A DNA stretch of 64,000 nt from Pseudomonas putida (GCF_026625125.1 NZ_CP113097.1:2666001-2730000), one strand, 5' to 3'. Positions 53,585 to 63,071 are shown, numbered from the stretch's first letter. The notes: generated by a model not told the origin, from the sequence alone. Program-made: numbers and translations.

Positions 53585-54601
53585 TTAGAACTTTGGCAGA
53601 TTGAAAGTCGGGACGGAGGGCATGGACGGCAGCTCAGGCAATGACGGCCACCCAGGTAAATTGAGGTCTCCAGGCTGCAATTTTCTAAGTGCCCAACGCT
53701 TGGCCTCGCTGTACAGGTTCTCCGCAATTTCACTTACAATGTTCGTGACGGTTTCTTCTGCGTATTTTTGCATGTCTTCAACGCTGATGAGGCTGGCCTG
53801 CTGGTGTAGATATTGAATGTTATCTACGGCGTAGCGGAGTCCGGCTTTAACAGAATTTTTTATCCCGTATTCGGCGTCGAGTACGTTAAGCCCCCAGCCC
53901 ACTGCGAACACAACAGCCGCACCCGCGATCACCGGTGCGGCGGCGAAAGTGGCCATTGTGCCAATAGCAAGCCCAACAGCATATCCGACTGCTGTCGCAA
54001 TCCCAGCTTTCACCAACTCCACCCCGATACCACCAAACAAGTCACTCATCACGTGCTCGTCGCCAAACGCCCACTCCGCGACTTCGATACCGACGGCTAC
54101 ATAGCAAGAGAGCTTAAGCGCCTTGAGAGAGGAACCGCGAATGCCGTATTTGCCGATGCCCATGCTGATCAGTTTTGCGTTCTGAATACCATAGCGCGGC
54201 GCATTGAGCGTTTTACGTAACCCAGGGTACCCCGTGATAATTACGTACTGTTTACCCTTGTAAAAGGTGTAGCGTATCTTGGTGAGTAAACCACCCATAT
54301 CTCTAACGAAAGAAGCCGCGTTACGTGCATCCCAGGCGGCCATGGCTGCGGGAACGCCCCATGTGGTATTCACAAACGTATGAGGCAGCCCGTTGTAGGC
54401 AGACTTGACACTTTGCCCGATGCCGCTCAGCAGGTCTGCCTGTGTGCGAGTGCATACCTGCGGAGGCTGTGTTACGGCGTGTGCTTGCGGTGTGGAGCGG
54501 TCCTGTGCCTGGAAAGCTTCAATCGGCATCATCACCATTTCCATGTGGTTAGAATCCATCTCCCGGTCAAGTTGGCTGAGTTGGCTCTCACTCACGCTCA
54601 T
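53585..54601 (-). CDS. Predicted membrane-active T6SS effector
   Basis: A protein of 338 residues without signal peptide or known enzyme motif. The N-terminal 60 residues are polar (SVSESQLSQLDREMDSNHME). The middle includes WGVPAAMAAWDARNAASFVRDMGG and GKQYVIITGYPGLRKTLNAPRYG. Residues about 198-241 form a Gly/Ala-rich hydrophobic hairpin (KAGIATAVGYAVGLAIGTMA, then APVIAGAAVVFAVGWGL), as in colicin-like pore-formers. The C-terminus ends in Pro/Leu repeats (PGWPSLPELPSMPSVP). The ATG at 54601 has AGGGAGCACCGCG before it. Divergent from vgrG by 211 bases. Toxicity, membrane target and delivery by VgrG are inferred; no PAAR, MIX or Rhs marker is present. Confidence 0.7.
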   Translation of the reverse strand: MSVSESQLSQLDREMDSNHMEMVMMPIEAFQAQDRSTPQAHAVTQPPQVCTRTQADLLSGIGQSVKSAYNGLPHTFVNTTWGVPAAMAAWDARNAASFVRDMGGLLTKIRYTFYKGKQYVIITGYPGLRKTLNAPRYGIQNAKLISMGIGKYGIRGSSLKALKLSCYVAVGIEVAEWAFGDEHVMSDLFGGIGVELVKAGIATAVGYAVGLAIGTMATFAAAPVIAGAAVVFAVGWGLNVLDAEYGIKNSVKAGLRYAVDNIQYLHQQASLISVEDMQKYAEETVTNIVSEIAENLYSEAKRWALRKLQPGDLNLPGWPSLPELPSMPSVPTFNLPKF

Positions 54602-54812
54602 CGCGGTGCTCCCTGAAAAATTCGCTATATGCTGCCTCATGGCTATGCGCAGGGAGCCTACACCTCAGACGTCAGCCAGAGCAAACTCATGGTCATGACG
54701 TCAGGTGATTTCAGCTTGGGTGAAAGGGGGATGGCTTAATGGCATCATTTGACAGCACCGGCGAACCACGTTTTCATTGGTAGATTTCCAGCTTGATGCA
54801 GGATGCATTGAA

Positions 54813-56666
54813 ATGATTACGGACGCCCTCGAGTCGATGCTCACGCAGAATAAACGCCTGTTCACCTTCGACTCACCTTTGCCTCCCGAACAAGAGCTCC
54901 AACTGCTTAGTTTCAGCGGCCGCGAGGCGATTTCGGAACTCTTCAGCTTCCAGGCAGAACTCATCTCCCAGGATGCTCGGATCGAGCTCAAGAAACTCAT
55001 TGGCAAGAAGGTAACTGTAGGCATCGCGCTTGCCGATGGGAGTACCAGATACCTCAGTGCGCATGTGTCTGACTTCGTGCATACCGGTGCCGACGGGGGT
55101 ATTGCTAACTACAGCGCAGAGCTGGTGCCATGGCTCTGGATTCTCAGCCGTCGCCGTGATTCGCGCATCTTCCAAGACAAGACCACCGAGCAGATCGTCA
55201 AGGAAGTCTTCGACTACTACCTGACCTTGGCCGACCATGAATTCCGCCTGAGCCAACCGCTCAAACCGATCAGTTACTGTACGCAGTATCAGGAATCTGA
55301 CCTGAATTTCGTGCTGCGTATGCTTGAACATGAAGGTCTGTTCTTCACTTTCGAGCATTCTCAGGAAGGCCATCGCATGATCATCAGCGATGACAGCAGC
55401 ATCCTTCCGCAGTTGGAGCGCCAGCCGCTGATCCGTTACCACAGTGCGTCGGTAACTGAAACTGCAGACTCGATCACCGCGTGGTCTTCGGCGCGGCGGA
55501 TGCAGCCAACGCGCTTGGCTCTAAAGTCGTTCGACTACAAGCAACCTGCCAACCCGCATCTGGTACAGCTGAATTCCGTCAACCAGCAGGGCGAGGTCGG
55601 CCAGTACGAAGTCTTCGAATACGAAGGCCTTTACGGCTACGCCGATTCAGATGAGGGCCTGCGCAAGGCTCGGCGTCGGCTCGAGGCAATAGAGGTGGAC
55701 GGCAAGACATTCCACGGCAAGAGTAATTGTCGCGCCATGGAGCCGGGTCATTACTTCGAGCTTAGCCAGCATTACGATCACGACAACGACACGCCGGACG
55801 ATCGCCAGTTTCTTCTGCTATCTGTCACTCACTGGGGGCGTAACAATTACGCCAATGACGGTGAGGCAGGCTACGGGAACAGCTTTACCTGTATCCGGCG
55901 CAAAATCCCGTTCCGCCCGTCATTGAGCACGCCTAGGGCAGGCATCTCCGGGCCCCAAACGGCCATCGTCGTCGGCCCGCCCGGCGAAGAGATCTATACC
56001 GACGAACTGGGGCGTGTGAAGCTGCAGTTCCACTGGGACCGCAACGGTGAGTTCAACGACCAGAGTTCCTGCTGGGTCCGCGTTGCCCAGTCCGGTGCCA
56101 GCGGCGGCTTCGGCAGCATCCAGATCCCCCGCGTCGGCGATGAAGTGGTGGTGGTGTTCCTCGACGGCAACCCAGATCGCCCGCTGATCATGGGCAGCCT
56201 GTACAACAGCAGCAACACCCCCCCATGGTCGTTGCCAGCGAACAAGACCCAGAGTGGTTTCCTGACCCGTTCGATGAAGGGCGACGGCGGTACCGCGAAC
56301 TTCTTCCGCTTTGAAGACAAGGCCGGCGCCGAGCAGATCATCATGCACGCCGAGCGGAACATGGACACCGAGATCGAGCTGGACGAGAAACATGAAGTGG
56401 GGAACAACCGCACGATCACTGTTGGCGGTACGCACAACGAAACGGTCAAGAAAGACACCGTGGTGAAAGTGACCGAGGGCTCCTACACCTTGCAGGTCGA
56501 CAACCAGTTCATTCAGGTGGCGGCCAAGCAGCACATCATCCTGAAGGTCGGCGACAGCAGCATCACGCTGACCCCTGAAGGCATCCAGATCAAGGGCAAA
56601 GTCATTACCACCACCAGTACCGACATCACCAAGATCACTGGCGCCCCGGTGCGGATCAACGACTGA
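54813..56666 (+). CDS. vgrG: T6SS spike protein VgrG (TssI)
   Basis: A trimeric spike of 617 residues, gp27-gp5 type. N-terminal gp27-like part: RLFTFDSPLPPEQELQLLSFSGREAISELFSFQAELIS and SYCTQYQESDLNFVLRMLEHEGLFFTFEH. The gp5 OB-fold follows with EIYTDELGRVKLQFHWDRNGEF, SSCWVRVAQSGASGGFGSIQIPRVGDEVVVVFLDG and PDRPLIMGSLYN. The C-terminal beta-helix contains ERNMDTEIELDEKHEVGNNRTITVGG and ends at PVRIND without an extra effector domain. The ATG at 54813 has AGGA nine bases upstream. It is the first of a run of co-directional genes leading to the Rhs effector. Confidence 0.96.
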   Translation: MITDALESMLTQNKRLFTFDSPLPPEQELQLLSFSGREAISELFSFQAELISQDARIELKKLIGKKVTVGIALADGSTRYLSAHVSDFVHTGADGGIANYSAELVPWLWILSRRRDSRIFQDKTTEQIVKEVFDYYLTLADHEFRLSQPLKPISYCTQYQESDLNFVLRMLEHEGLFFTFEHSQEGHRMIISDDSSILPQLERQPLIRYHSASVTETADSITAWSSARRMQPTRLALKSFDYKQPANPHLVQLNSVNQQGEVGQYEVFEYEGLYGYADSDEGLRKARRRLEAIEVDGKTFHGKSNCRAMEPGHYFELSQHYDHDNDTPDDRQFLLLSVTHWGRNNYANDGEAGYGNSFTCIRRKIPFRPSLSTPRAGISGPQTAIVVGPPGEEIYTDELGRVKLQFHWDRNGEFNDQSSCWVRVAQSGASGGFGSIQIPRVGDEVVVVFLDGNPDRPLIMGSLYNSSNTPPWSLPANKTQSGFLTRSMKGDGGTANFFRFEDKAGAEQIIMHAERNMDTEIELDEKHEVGNNRTITVGGTHNETVKKDTVVKVTEGSYTLQVDNQFIQVAAKQHIILKVGDSSITLTPEGIQIKGKVITTTSTDITKITGAPVRIND

Positions 56667-56676
56667 GGCCAGGCTC

Positions 56677-57267
56677 ATGTACAAACCCTCTATCTACGAC
56701 CGTATCTCCGCCAAGCGGGAAGCGCTGGAGGAGGAGGCGCGCCTGGCCAAACTGGCAGAGGCATCCTCGGTACTCGAGCCGGAGCCTGAGCCGGAACCCG
56801 AACCGGTACCTGTGGCGCTGCGGGACGTGGCCAGCGGGTTTACCTTCGGTGGCTTCAACCTGCAGTTTCCGGCCGGCTTTCGTTTTCGCGACATCCAGAC
56901 CACCCTCGAGCATGAAGGCGAACCTGTCTCGCTAAAAATACGGCGCCGCGATGCGCCCGCGCAGCAAACCTTGGAGCAATTGTTCGACGCCTCGATACAG
57001 GCGCTGCGTGAGTCGAACACGACATTGCGCGTAATCCGGCAGCGTGATTGCAGCCTTGCCGGCAATGCAGCCAAGGTCCTGGATTTTCATTTTTCGGCCG
57101 GCCTTGAGCAACGGCATGGCAGGCTGGTTGGGGCTCTGGTCCCAGTCGAAGGACAGGACAGATTGCAGTGGGTCGACATCTCGTGTGTGGTCGACCCCTC
57201 CAGGCCAGCGCTCAGCCTCTGGCTGATCGAGTTTGACAGCATGCTGGCAGGCCTTGTCGGCAACTGA
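56677..57267 (+). CDS. DcrB/DUF1795-like protein with acidic-Pro N-terminal extension
   Basis: A protein of 196 residues. Residues about 1-50 are charged, with a run of Glu-Pro repeats (EPEPEPEPEPVPV). The rest resembles a DcrB/DUF1795 domain: GFTFGGFNLQFPAGFRFRDIQ, SLKIRRRDAPAQQTLEQLFDASIQAL, AKVLDFHFSAGLE. DUF1795 proteins next to prePAAR effectors are Eag chaperones, which wrap effector transmembrane helices before loading. This one is longer and more diverged than the next gene. It starts 10 bases after vgrG stops, with GAGG before the ATG. Confidence 0.72.
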   Translation: MYKPSIYDRISAKREALEEEARLAKLAEASSVLEPEPEPEPEPVPVALRDVASGFTFGGFNLQFPAGFRFRDIQTTLEHEGEPVSLKIRRRDAPAQQTLEQLFDASIQALRESNTTLRVIRQRDCSLAGNAAKVLDFHFSAGLEQRHGRLVGALVPVEGQDRLQWVDISCVVDPSRPALSLWLIEFDSMLAGLVGN

Positions 57268-57303
57268 GGCTCAACCTTTTTCGTTATCAGGAATTTTCAT
57301 TAC

Positions 57304-57771
57304 ATGGACTATCAACTGCAGGAAGGCGGCATCGTGTTGCCAGAGGGCTTTCAGGACCGCACCGTCAACATGTTCGTATTGGGTGCCAGTATTCCTGCTC
57401 CCTTGAGTATCACGGTTTCCAGGGACAACCTTTTGCCGGGGGAGGCGTTGAAAGCCTACGTCGAACGGCAGGTGAAAATGCTTTCGTCAAAGCTGCGCAA
57501 CTACTCGCTCCTGGGCACGAAAGCCGTCACCCTGTCGACCACAGCGCCCATCGAGGGGCTGCAGATCGATGCGTACTACATCAATGAAGGCCGCCCGTTT
57601 TACCAGCGCCAGGCCGCGTTTCTGCTGACGCCTGAACGCGCACTGATTTTCTCCACCACAGCCCAGGCAGACTTCAGCCCTGAACAGAATCAGGACTGGC
57701 AAAACCTGCTGGCCAGCTTCCAGCCCCGTACGAACGGTGGGACGACTACCGAGCCAAGCGAACAGGAGTAA
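57304..57771 (+). CDS. Eag-type effector chaperone (DUF1795)
   Basis: A protein of 155 residues with the Eag/DcrB pattern YQLQEGGIVLPEGFQDRTVNMFVLG and PLSITVSRDNLLPGEALKAYVERQVKML, followed by a second beta sheet (IDAYYINEGRPFYQRQAAFLLT) and FSPEQNQDWQNLLASFQ. Eag chaperones bind the N-terminal transmembrane segments of prePAAR effectors and help fix them to VgrG. It lies just six bases before the Rhs effector start, which has exactly such helices. Confidence 0.88.
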   Translation: MDYQLQEGGIVLPEGFQDRTVNMFVLGASIPAPLSITVSRDNLLPGEALKAYVERQVKMLSSKLRNYSLLGTKAVTLSTTAPIEGLQIDAYYINEGRPFYQRQAAFLLTPERALIFSTTAQADFSPEQNQDWQNLLASFQPRTNGGTTTEPSEQE

Positions 57772-57777
57772 CCCCTC

Positions 57778-60700
57778 ATGTTCGAAGCAGCCCGGTTTGG
57801 CGACGAAATCGCGCACACCAGTGCACTCGGAGGGTTCCTTCTTGGAGCCGCCCTGGGTATCGCGCTGGTGGCCACGGTGGCCATCGCCACCTTCACCTGT
57901 GGGTTTGGCGTCGCACTGCTGGCCGGTATGGCAGCGGGCATCGGTGGTAGCTTGCTCACTGCTGCGGGGGAGGCGTGGGGGCGAAGTAGGTCATCCCCCT
58001 CAGGGACGATAGCCACCGCCTCACCCAATGTGTTCATCAACAGCCTCAAAGCCGCACGCGTTGAAAAAAGCATCGGCGCCTGCGACAAACACCCAGGGCC
58101 GGTGAAGATCGCCGAAGGCTCGACCAACGTCTTCATCAATAGCGTTGCGGCTGCACGCAAGGGCGACAAACTGACCTGTGGTGCGACCATTTCCGGTGGT
58201 TCGGACAACGTGTTGATTGGCGGTGGTACCTACCAATATCTGCCCGTGGACGACGAAGTCCCGAAATGGCTGCGCACGACCGTAGACGTGCTGATGGCCG
58301 TCGCCGGTGCCGCCGGCGGTATCGCCCAGCTGATCAAGGCCGGCACCCAGGCCGGCATGAAAGCCGTCATGCCCTGCGCCCTGAAGTTCACCGCAGGCTT
58401 TGTCGCCGGCGAAGTCGCCAGCCGCTATGTGGTTGAACCGGTAGCGCAGCGGGCCATGGGCGCCCTCACCGGTAACCCGGTAGACCTGACCACCGGCCGC
58501 AAACTCATCCCCGACGAAATCGACTTTAGCCTGCCCGGCCTGATGCCCATCGAGTGGTCGCGCTTCTACGCCAGCGACCTGACAGTCGACAGCGTGCTCG
58601 GCCGCGGCTGGGTACTTCCGTGGGAACAAAGCCTGCGCCGCAAGGGCAGCTTCATCTACCTCACCGACAACCAGGGCCGCGAAGTGCCATTCGTGACCCT
58701 GCAGCCGGGCGAACGCATCTACAACCCCCACGAGCAGGTGTACCTGGTGTGCACCGAGGGCGGCCACTACATTCTGCAGACGCTGGACAACCTGTTCTTC
58801 TACTTCGGCGAAGTGCCAGACACCGACACCGACGTGCCGCTGCAGCGCATCGAAAATGCCCTCGGCCACTTCCTGCACTTCACCCGCACTGAGGATGGCA
58901 GGCTGACTGATATCAGTGCCACCGGTGGCACCCGCGTGCACCTGCATTACGACAACCCGCTGGGCCGGCTGACCGACATCAAGCGGGTAGTGAATAACGA
59001 AGCGGTCGAAACCCTGGCTCAATACCGCTACGACGAACACGGCCAGCTCAGCACGGTGATCAACCGCAACGGCGACACCGTGCGCAGCTTCAGCTACGCC
59101 GACGGCGTAATGGCAAGCCACAGTAATGCCCTGGGCCTGACCTGCCATTACCGCTGGGAAACCCTCAATGGCCAGCCGCGCGTGGTCGAGCACTGGACCA
59201 GCGACGGCGAGCACTTCCACTTCCGCTACGACTTCACCCAGCGCATCAGCTGGGCCACGGACGTACTCGGCCGCGAGCTGGAGGTGCAGTACAACGCCGA
59301 CCACCGGGTGTTTGCCAGCCGCGACTACGGCGGCGAGCGCTACGCCATCGACCTGGACGATTTCGGCAACATGGTCGGCCTGACCCTGCCGGACGGCAAC
59401 CAGCTGCACTTCAAGTACGACGAGTTCGCCCGCCTGCTCGAAGAAACCGACCCGCTGGGCCGTACCATCACCTACGAATACCATCACCTGACCACCCTGG
59501 TAACCAAGGTCACCTACCCGGACGGCAGCACCTGGCAGGCGCGCTACGACGACAAGGGCAACCTGCTCGCCGAAATCGACGCGCTGGGCCAGATGACCGA
59601 GTATCTCAACGGCGATGATGGCCTGCCGCACACCATCATCGATGCGACGTACAAATCCAAGCACCTGTGGTGGAACACCCTGGCCCAGGTCGAGCGGTAT
59701 CAGGACTGTTCGGGCAAGAACACCTATTACCGCTACGACGAGCGCCATCACCTGGTGGCCGTGACCGATGCGTTGAACCAGACCACCATGCTGGAACGCA
59801 AACCGGACGGGGAGGTGGTCAAGATCGACCACCCGGACGGCACGGCAGAGACCTTTACCTACAACCCGTACGGCCAGGTGCTGACCCATACCGATGGCAA
59901 GGGCCAGACCACGCGTTTGTTGCGCACCGCCCGAGGCCTGCCGAGCAGCCGCCAGGATGCCAAAGGTCAGCAAGTTCGCTACGAGTACGACAAGGCCATC
60001 CGCCTGACTGCATTGGTCAACGAAAACAGCATGCCGTACCGCTTTGCCTACGATGCCTCGGACCGGCTGATTGAAGAAGTGCGGGTGGACAACCTGACGC
60101 GGCGCTTCACCTACAACGACGGCGGTCATCTGACCCGGCTGGATGAAATTGGTTACGGCGAGAACGGTGAACAGCCCCAGCGCGAAACGCTGTTCGAACG
60201 CGACCCAATTGGCCGCCTGATGGCCAAGCTCAACCGCGATGCGCGACAAGACTATGCCTATGACGATGTTGACCGGTTGCTGAGCATTGAACGGCAACCC
60301 AGCGGCATCGGCAAACAACTCGGCATTACCGAAGAAAAGCTGGAATACGCCTATGACCTGCTGGGGCGACTGACCCAGGAAATCACCCCACAAGGCGTAC
60401 TCGGCTACGAATATGATCCGCTGAGCAACCTGACCACGCTGACCCTGCCGGACGGGCGCAAGGTCAACCACCTGTACTACGGCAGCGGGCACCTGCACCA
60501 GCTGAACCTGGACGGCCAGGTCATCAGCGACATGGAACGCGATGACCTGCACCGCGAGGTATATCGCACGCAGGGCAAGCTGACCAGTTGCTTTGGCTAC
60601 GACGCCATGGGGCGCAAGGCGTGGCAGTTTGCTTCGACGCTGCCTGCAGAGAAGCTGTCGCAAGTGCACAACCCCGGCATCAATACGTCGTTGCTGGTGG

Positions 60701-61977
60701 AGCATGCGTACAACCCGATTTACCGCCGTTACCAGTACGACCCGGCTGGAGAGTTGGTACGCACCCTCGACAAATTGCGTGGCGAGATCAAGTACGAATA
60801 CGAAGCCAACGGCCAGTTGCATAGCCGCGATACTGGTTCCATCATTGGCAGCGAAGAGTTCCGCTACGACCCGGCAGCCAACCGACTGGACTTCAATGCG
60901 CGGCAGTTGGAGAAGGTCAAGGACAATCGCATCAAGCGTTGGCGGGATCAGGAGTACCGCTACGACCCGTGGGGCAACCTGATCGAGAAGCGCTCGGGGC
61001 ATAGCAAGTTGCAGAGCTTTAGCTATGACTGCGAGAACCGGCTGGTTCGGGCTGAGACGCTGGTCAATGGCAAGTTGGAAAGCACCGGCGCGTATCGCTA
61101 TGACAGCCTGGGTCGACGGGTAGCCAAGCAGTCCGAGATCAACGGCACCACCGAGCAGAAGCGTTTCCTCTGGCAAGGGCTGAGGATGCTGGGTGAGGAG
61201 ATGCCGGGGCGGAGCATCCTCTATCTCTACGAGCCGGGCAGCTATGCGCCGTTGGCTCGCGTTGATCAGGCTGAAGGGGAAGAGCAGACGGTCTACTACT
61301 TCCATACGGACCAGATTGGGACGCCATTAGAGTTAAGTAACAGCGAAGGCGAGATCGTTTGGCAGGCGACGTATCGTTCTTGGGGAGCGATTGAGCAGCT
61401 TACCATCAGTAACATTGAGCAGAATCTACGTTTCCAAGGTCAGTACTATGATGACGAGACGGGACTGCATTACAATACTTTTAGATATTATGATCCTGAA
61501 ACCGGTCGCTTCATCAGCCATGACCCGATAGGCCTGTTGGGCGGATACAATCTTTATAGCTATGTTTCTAATCCCTTTAATAGAATCGACCCATGGGGCT
61601 GGTGCGAAAAGAAAGGGATGGGTGTGAGTAAGTCTGGGCATCATGTTCCATCGGTACGGAAGTCTAAAGGAAGACCTTTTGCCGTATCGAGATCTGATAA
61701 AACCAGGCCGACATTATTTCCAAAGGGGGAAAATCCAGAGCATGAACATTGGCTTCTACATGAGGCGGAACGAGGGCCAATTGGTCCACGACAAGGAGAC
61801 TTCAAGGGCACTGATGATCAGCTTTTTTCTGCGTATCGAGAGGCATATAAAGATTTGGATCACATAAAGGTAGATGTGGTTTCTCCAAATGGAACTCATG
61901 TACTTGGGGAAAGTGTTACTCCGCGCGCAGCGGTTGATTTAATTGAAAACTGGCTTAAAGAGAGTGGCTTGAGATGA
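57778..61977 (+). CDS. prePAAR-PAAR-Rhs T6SS effector with C-terminal nuclease-like toxin
   Basis: A protein of 1399 residues. The prePAAR motif is AARFGDEIAH at residues 4-13. First transmembrane region about 18-62. PAAR domain about 77-160, beginning near SPNVFINSLKAARV and containing CGATISGGSDNVLIGG. Second transmembrane region about 170-225. Rhs/YD-repeat cage about 230-1275, ending with the signature GRFISHDPIGLLGGYNLYS and the self-cleavage region NRIDPWGW. The toxin tip, residues 1276-1399 (bases 61603-61974), has SGHHVPSVRKSKGRPF and EHEHWLLHEAERGP, suggesting a GHH-type HNH/endonuclease VII-fold nuclease. GC content falls from about 61.3 kb on, as expected for exchangeable tips. An AGGAG site precedes the ATG. 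Confidence 0.95.
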   Translation: MFEAARFGDEIAHTSALGGFLLGAALGIALVATVAIATFTCGFGVALLAGMAAGIGGSLLTAAGEAWGRSRSSPSGTIATASPNVFINSLKAARVEKSIGACDKHPGPVKIAEGSTNVFINSVAAARKGDKLTCGATISGGSDNVLIGGGTYQYLPVDDEVPKWLRTTVDVLMAVAGAAGGIAQLIKAGTQAGMKAVMPCALKFTAGFVAGEVASRYVVEPVAQRAMGALTGNPVDLTTGRKLIPDEIDFSLPGLMPIEWSRFYASDLTVDSVLGRGWVLPWEQSLRRKGSFIYLTDNQGREVPFVTLQPGERIYNPHEQVYLVCTEGGHYILQTLDNLFFYFGEVPDTDTDVPLQRIENALGHFLHFTRTEDGRLTDISATGGTRVHLHYDNPLGRLTDIKRVVNNEAVETLAQYRYDEHGQLSTVINRNGDTVRSFSYADGVMASHSNALGLTCHYRWETLNGQPRVVEHWTSDGEHFHFRYDFTQRISWATDVLGRELEVQYNADHRVFASRDYGGERYAIDLDDFGNMVGLTLPDGNQLHFKYDEFARLLEETDPLGRTITYEYHHLTTLVTKVTYPDGSTWQARYDDKGNLLAEIDALGQMTEYLNGDDGLPHTIIDATYKSKHLWWNTLAQVERYQDCSGKNTYYRYDERHHLVAVTDALNQTTMLERKPDGEVVKIDHPDGTAETFTYNPYGQVLTHTDGKGQTTRLLRTARGLPSSRQDAKGQQVRYEYDKAIRLTALVNENSMPYRFAYDASDRLIEEVRVDNLTRRFTYNDGGHLTRLDEIGYGENGEQPQRETLFERDPIGRLMAKLNRDARQDYAYDDVDRLLSIERQPSGIGKQLGITEEKLEYAYDLLGRLTQEITPQGVLGYEYDPLSNLTTLTLPDGRKVNHLYYGSGHLHQLNLDGQVISDMERDDLHREVYRTQGKLTSCFGYDAMGRKAWQFASTLPAEKLSQVHNPGINTSLLVEHAYNPIYRRYQYDPAGELVRTLDKLRGEIKYEYEANGQLHSRDTGSIIGSEEFRYDPAANRLDFNARQLEKVKDNRIKRWRDQEYRYDPWGNLIEKRSGHSKLQSFSYDCENRLVRAETLVNGKLESTGAYRYDSLGRRVAKQSEINGTTEQKRFLWQGLRMLGEEMPGRSILYLYEPGSYAPLARVDQAEGEEQTVYYFHTDQIGTPLELSNSEGEIVWQATYRSWGAIEQLTISNIEQNLRFQGQYYDDETGLHYNTFRYYDPETGRFISHDPIGLLGGYNLYSYVSNPFNRIDPWGWCEKKGMGVSKSGHHVPSVRKSKGRPFAVSRSDKTRPTLFPKGENPEHEHWLLHEAERGPIGPRQGDFKGTDDQLFSAYREAYKDLDHIKVDVVSPNGTHVLGESVTPRAAVDLIENWLKESGLR

Positions 61978-62345
61978 GTGATTCTTTGGATTCTATAAAG
62001 CAGATTGTTGAGAGAGATGGTTTTTTTGAAACTATCTTGAATGGTGTTAGTGACTGGGATAACGCTTTAGATGAGCGTGACGAGCCTGAGTTTGATGAGG
62101 CGTGGGTCAGCGCTTTTGAAGAGCTTAAGGCTCTTGATTACCCTGTCTGCGGGAGCGAGGTAATTGTAAGTGAGATAAGAGAGTTGGTCTTCAAAAAGGT
62201 TTTTTCTCTTGTGAGTAATTCTGAAGTTGCAGGTTATATCTCGGATGATTTTGGACTTATTGCAGAATCGGCTTCTAAGTTCCACAGCGTGGATTTTATT
62301 AGTAAGCTTTTGGCTAGTTATGTTTCCGGGTGCTTTCCGAGGTGA
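61974..62345 (+). CDS. Predicted immunity protein for the Rhs toxin tip
   Basis: A small acidic soluble protein of 123 residues (SDSLDSIKQIVERDGFFETIL, DNALDERDEPEFDEAW) with no signal peptide, overlapping the rhs stop as ATGA. Such a position next to an Rhs toxin tip is the rule for cognate immunity genes. Acidity suits neutralising a basic nuclease. AT-rich codon use matches the toxin tip and differs from the Rhs core, so the two were likely acquired together. No family recognised. Confidence 0.82.
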   Translation: MSDSLDSIKQIVERDGFFETILNGVSDWDNALDERDEPEFDEAWVSAFEELKALDYPVCGSEVIVSEIRELVFKKVFSLVSNSEVAGYISDDFGLIAESASKFHSVDFISKLLASYVSGCFPR

Positions 62346-63071
62346 GCAGATCTGTGTAGGAGTGGGGGGTAGTAGCGGTAGGCTTCTGTGATGCCGCTAC
62401 GGAGCTCCGAGAGTTTAGCAAGCAATTGGCGAGAAGTCCTGCCTTGCCACAGGCTAAGATACTCTTCAGCCACTTTTTGGAATTGCGATTTAATAGATGG
62501 TGGCATGAACTAAAAAAGCACCGCTGCAACATGCTGGTTTGCGAGGCTCTTTATTAAGTCGGAATTGTCCTGGTCTGAGGTGGCGATTGATCTTAATGAT
62601 GTCGCAGCGCTTCGAAACTCAGATTTTTGCTCAATTGCCAGAGTCATTGAAGCATTTTTTTGGGCGGGGTAAGTGATACGACTTGGTGAGATGGTGATGA
62701 CGAAAGCGAAGCGATTCGATTAAAGCTATAGCACGGTCTGGGGCTCAAGATGCTTCTGATGCAAATTGTTTCGGTGGGCTATTGTAACTGTGAAAGTTTA
62801 ACAAGTTATGCCTGTAACGTTGCTCTCATTTGCAATTTATGATGGTGGTAATTTTCTGCCTTGACTTGGTCGGCGGGTGAGCATGTTTTGATTCGACCGA
62901 TCTTATAGCTCTGAACTTCCTGTTAGTGAAAATTAACTGAGCTTATCGTAAGCATTATTAGTAGCTAAGGATTTTGATTGGCAGGGTTGGAGTCCCATGA
63001 GTTTACAAAGGGTATGGTTGGCGTTGCAAATTCCGCTTGTCTAACCAGTTGATCTTTAAAAATCTAAATTA
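62346..63071. other. Gene-poor AT-rich stretch with possible remnants
   Basis: About 726 bases without a secure gene. Two weak traces: an open minus-strand frame at 62318-62506 (SQFQKVAEEYLSLWQGRTS...) that lacks a ribosome-binding site, and a plus-strand open frag at 62514-62672 ending ARVIEAFFWAG before a stop, which reads like the C-terminus of a lost protein. AT content is high, similar to immunity genes. I interpret this as decayed toxin-tip/immunity material. Confidence 0.4.

Noticed and set aside
57487..58208. Minus-strand frames opposite the Eag gene and the Rhs N-terminus
   Set aside because: The plus-strand genes here are firmly identified (Eag, prePAAR, PAAR); the opposite frames show no features.
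58021..61305. Open frame of 1094 codons on the minus strand opposite the rhs gene
   Set aside because: It is a mirror of YD-repeat codons in high-GC DNA; it lacks a ribosome-binding site and reads as Val/Gln/His-rich noise. The same holds for the shorter copy opposite 63128-63979.
62318..62506. Small minus-strand open frame (62 residues) beyond the Rhs immunity gene
   Set aside because: It overlaps the end of the immunity gene and has no ribosome-binding site; it may be remnant coding sequence but cannot be supported as a gene.
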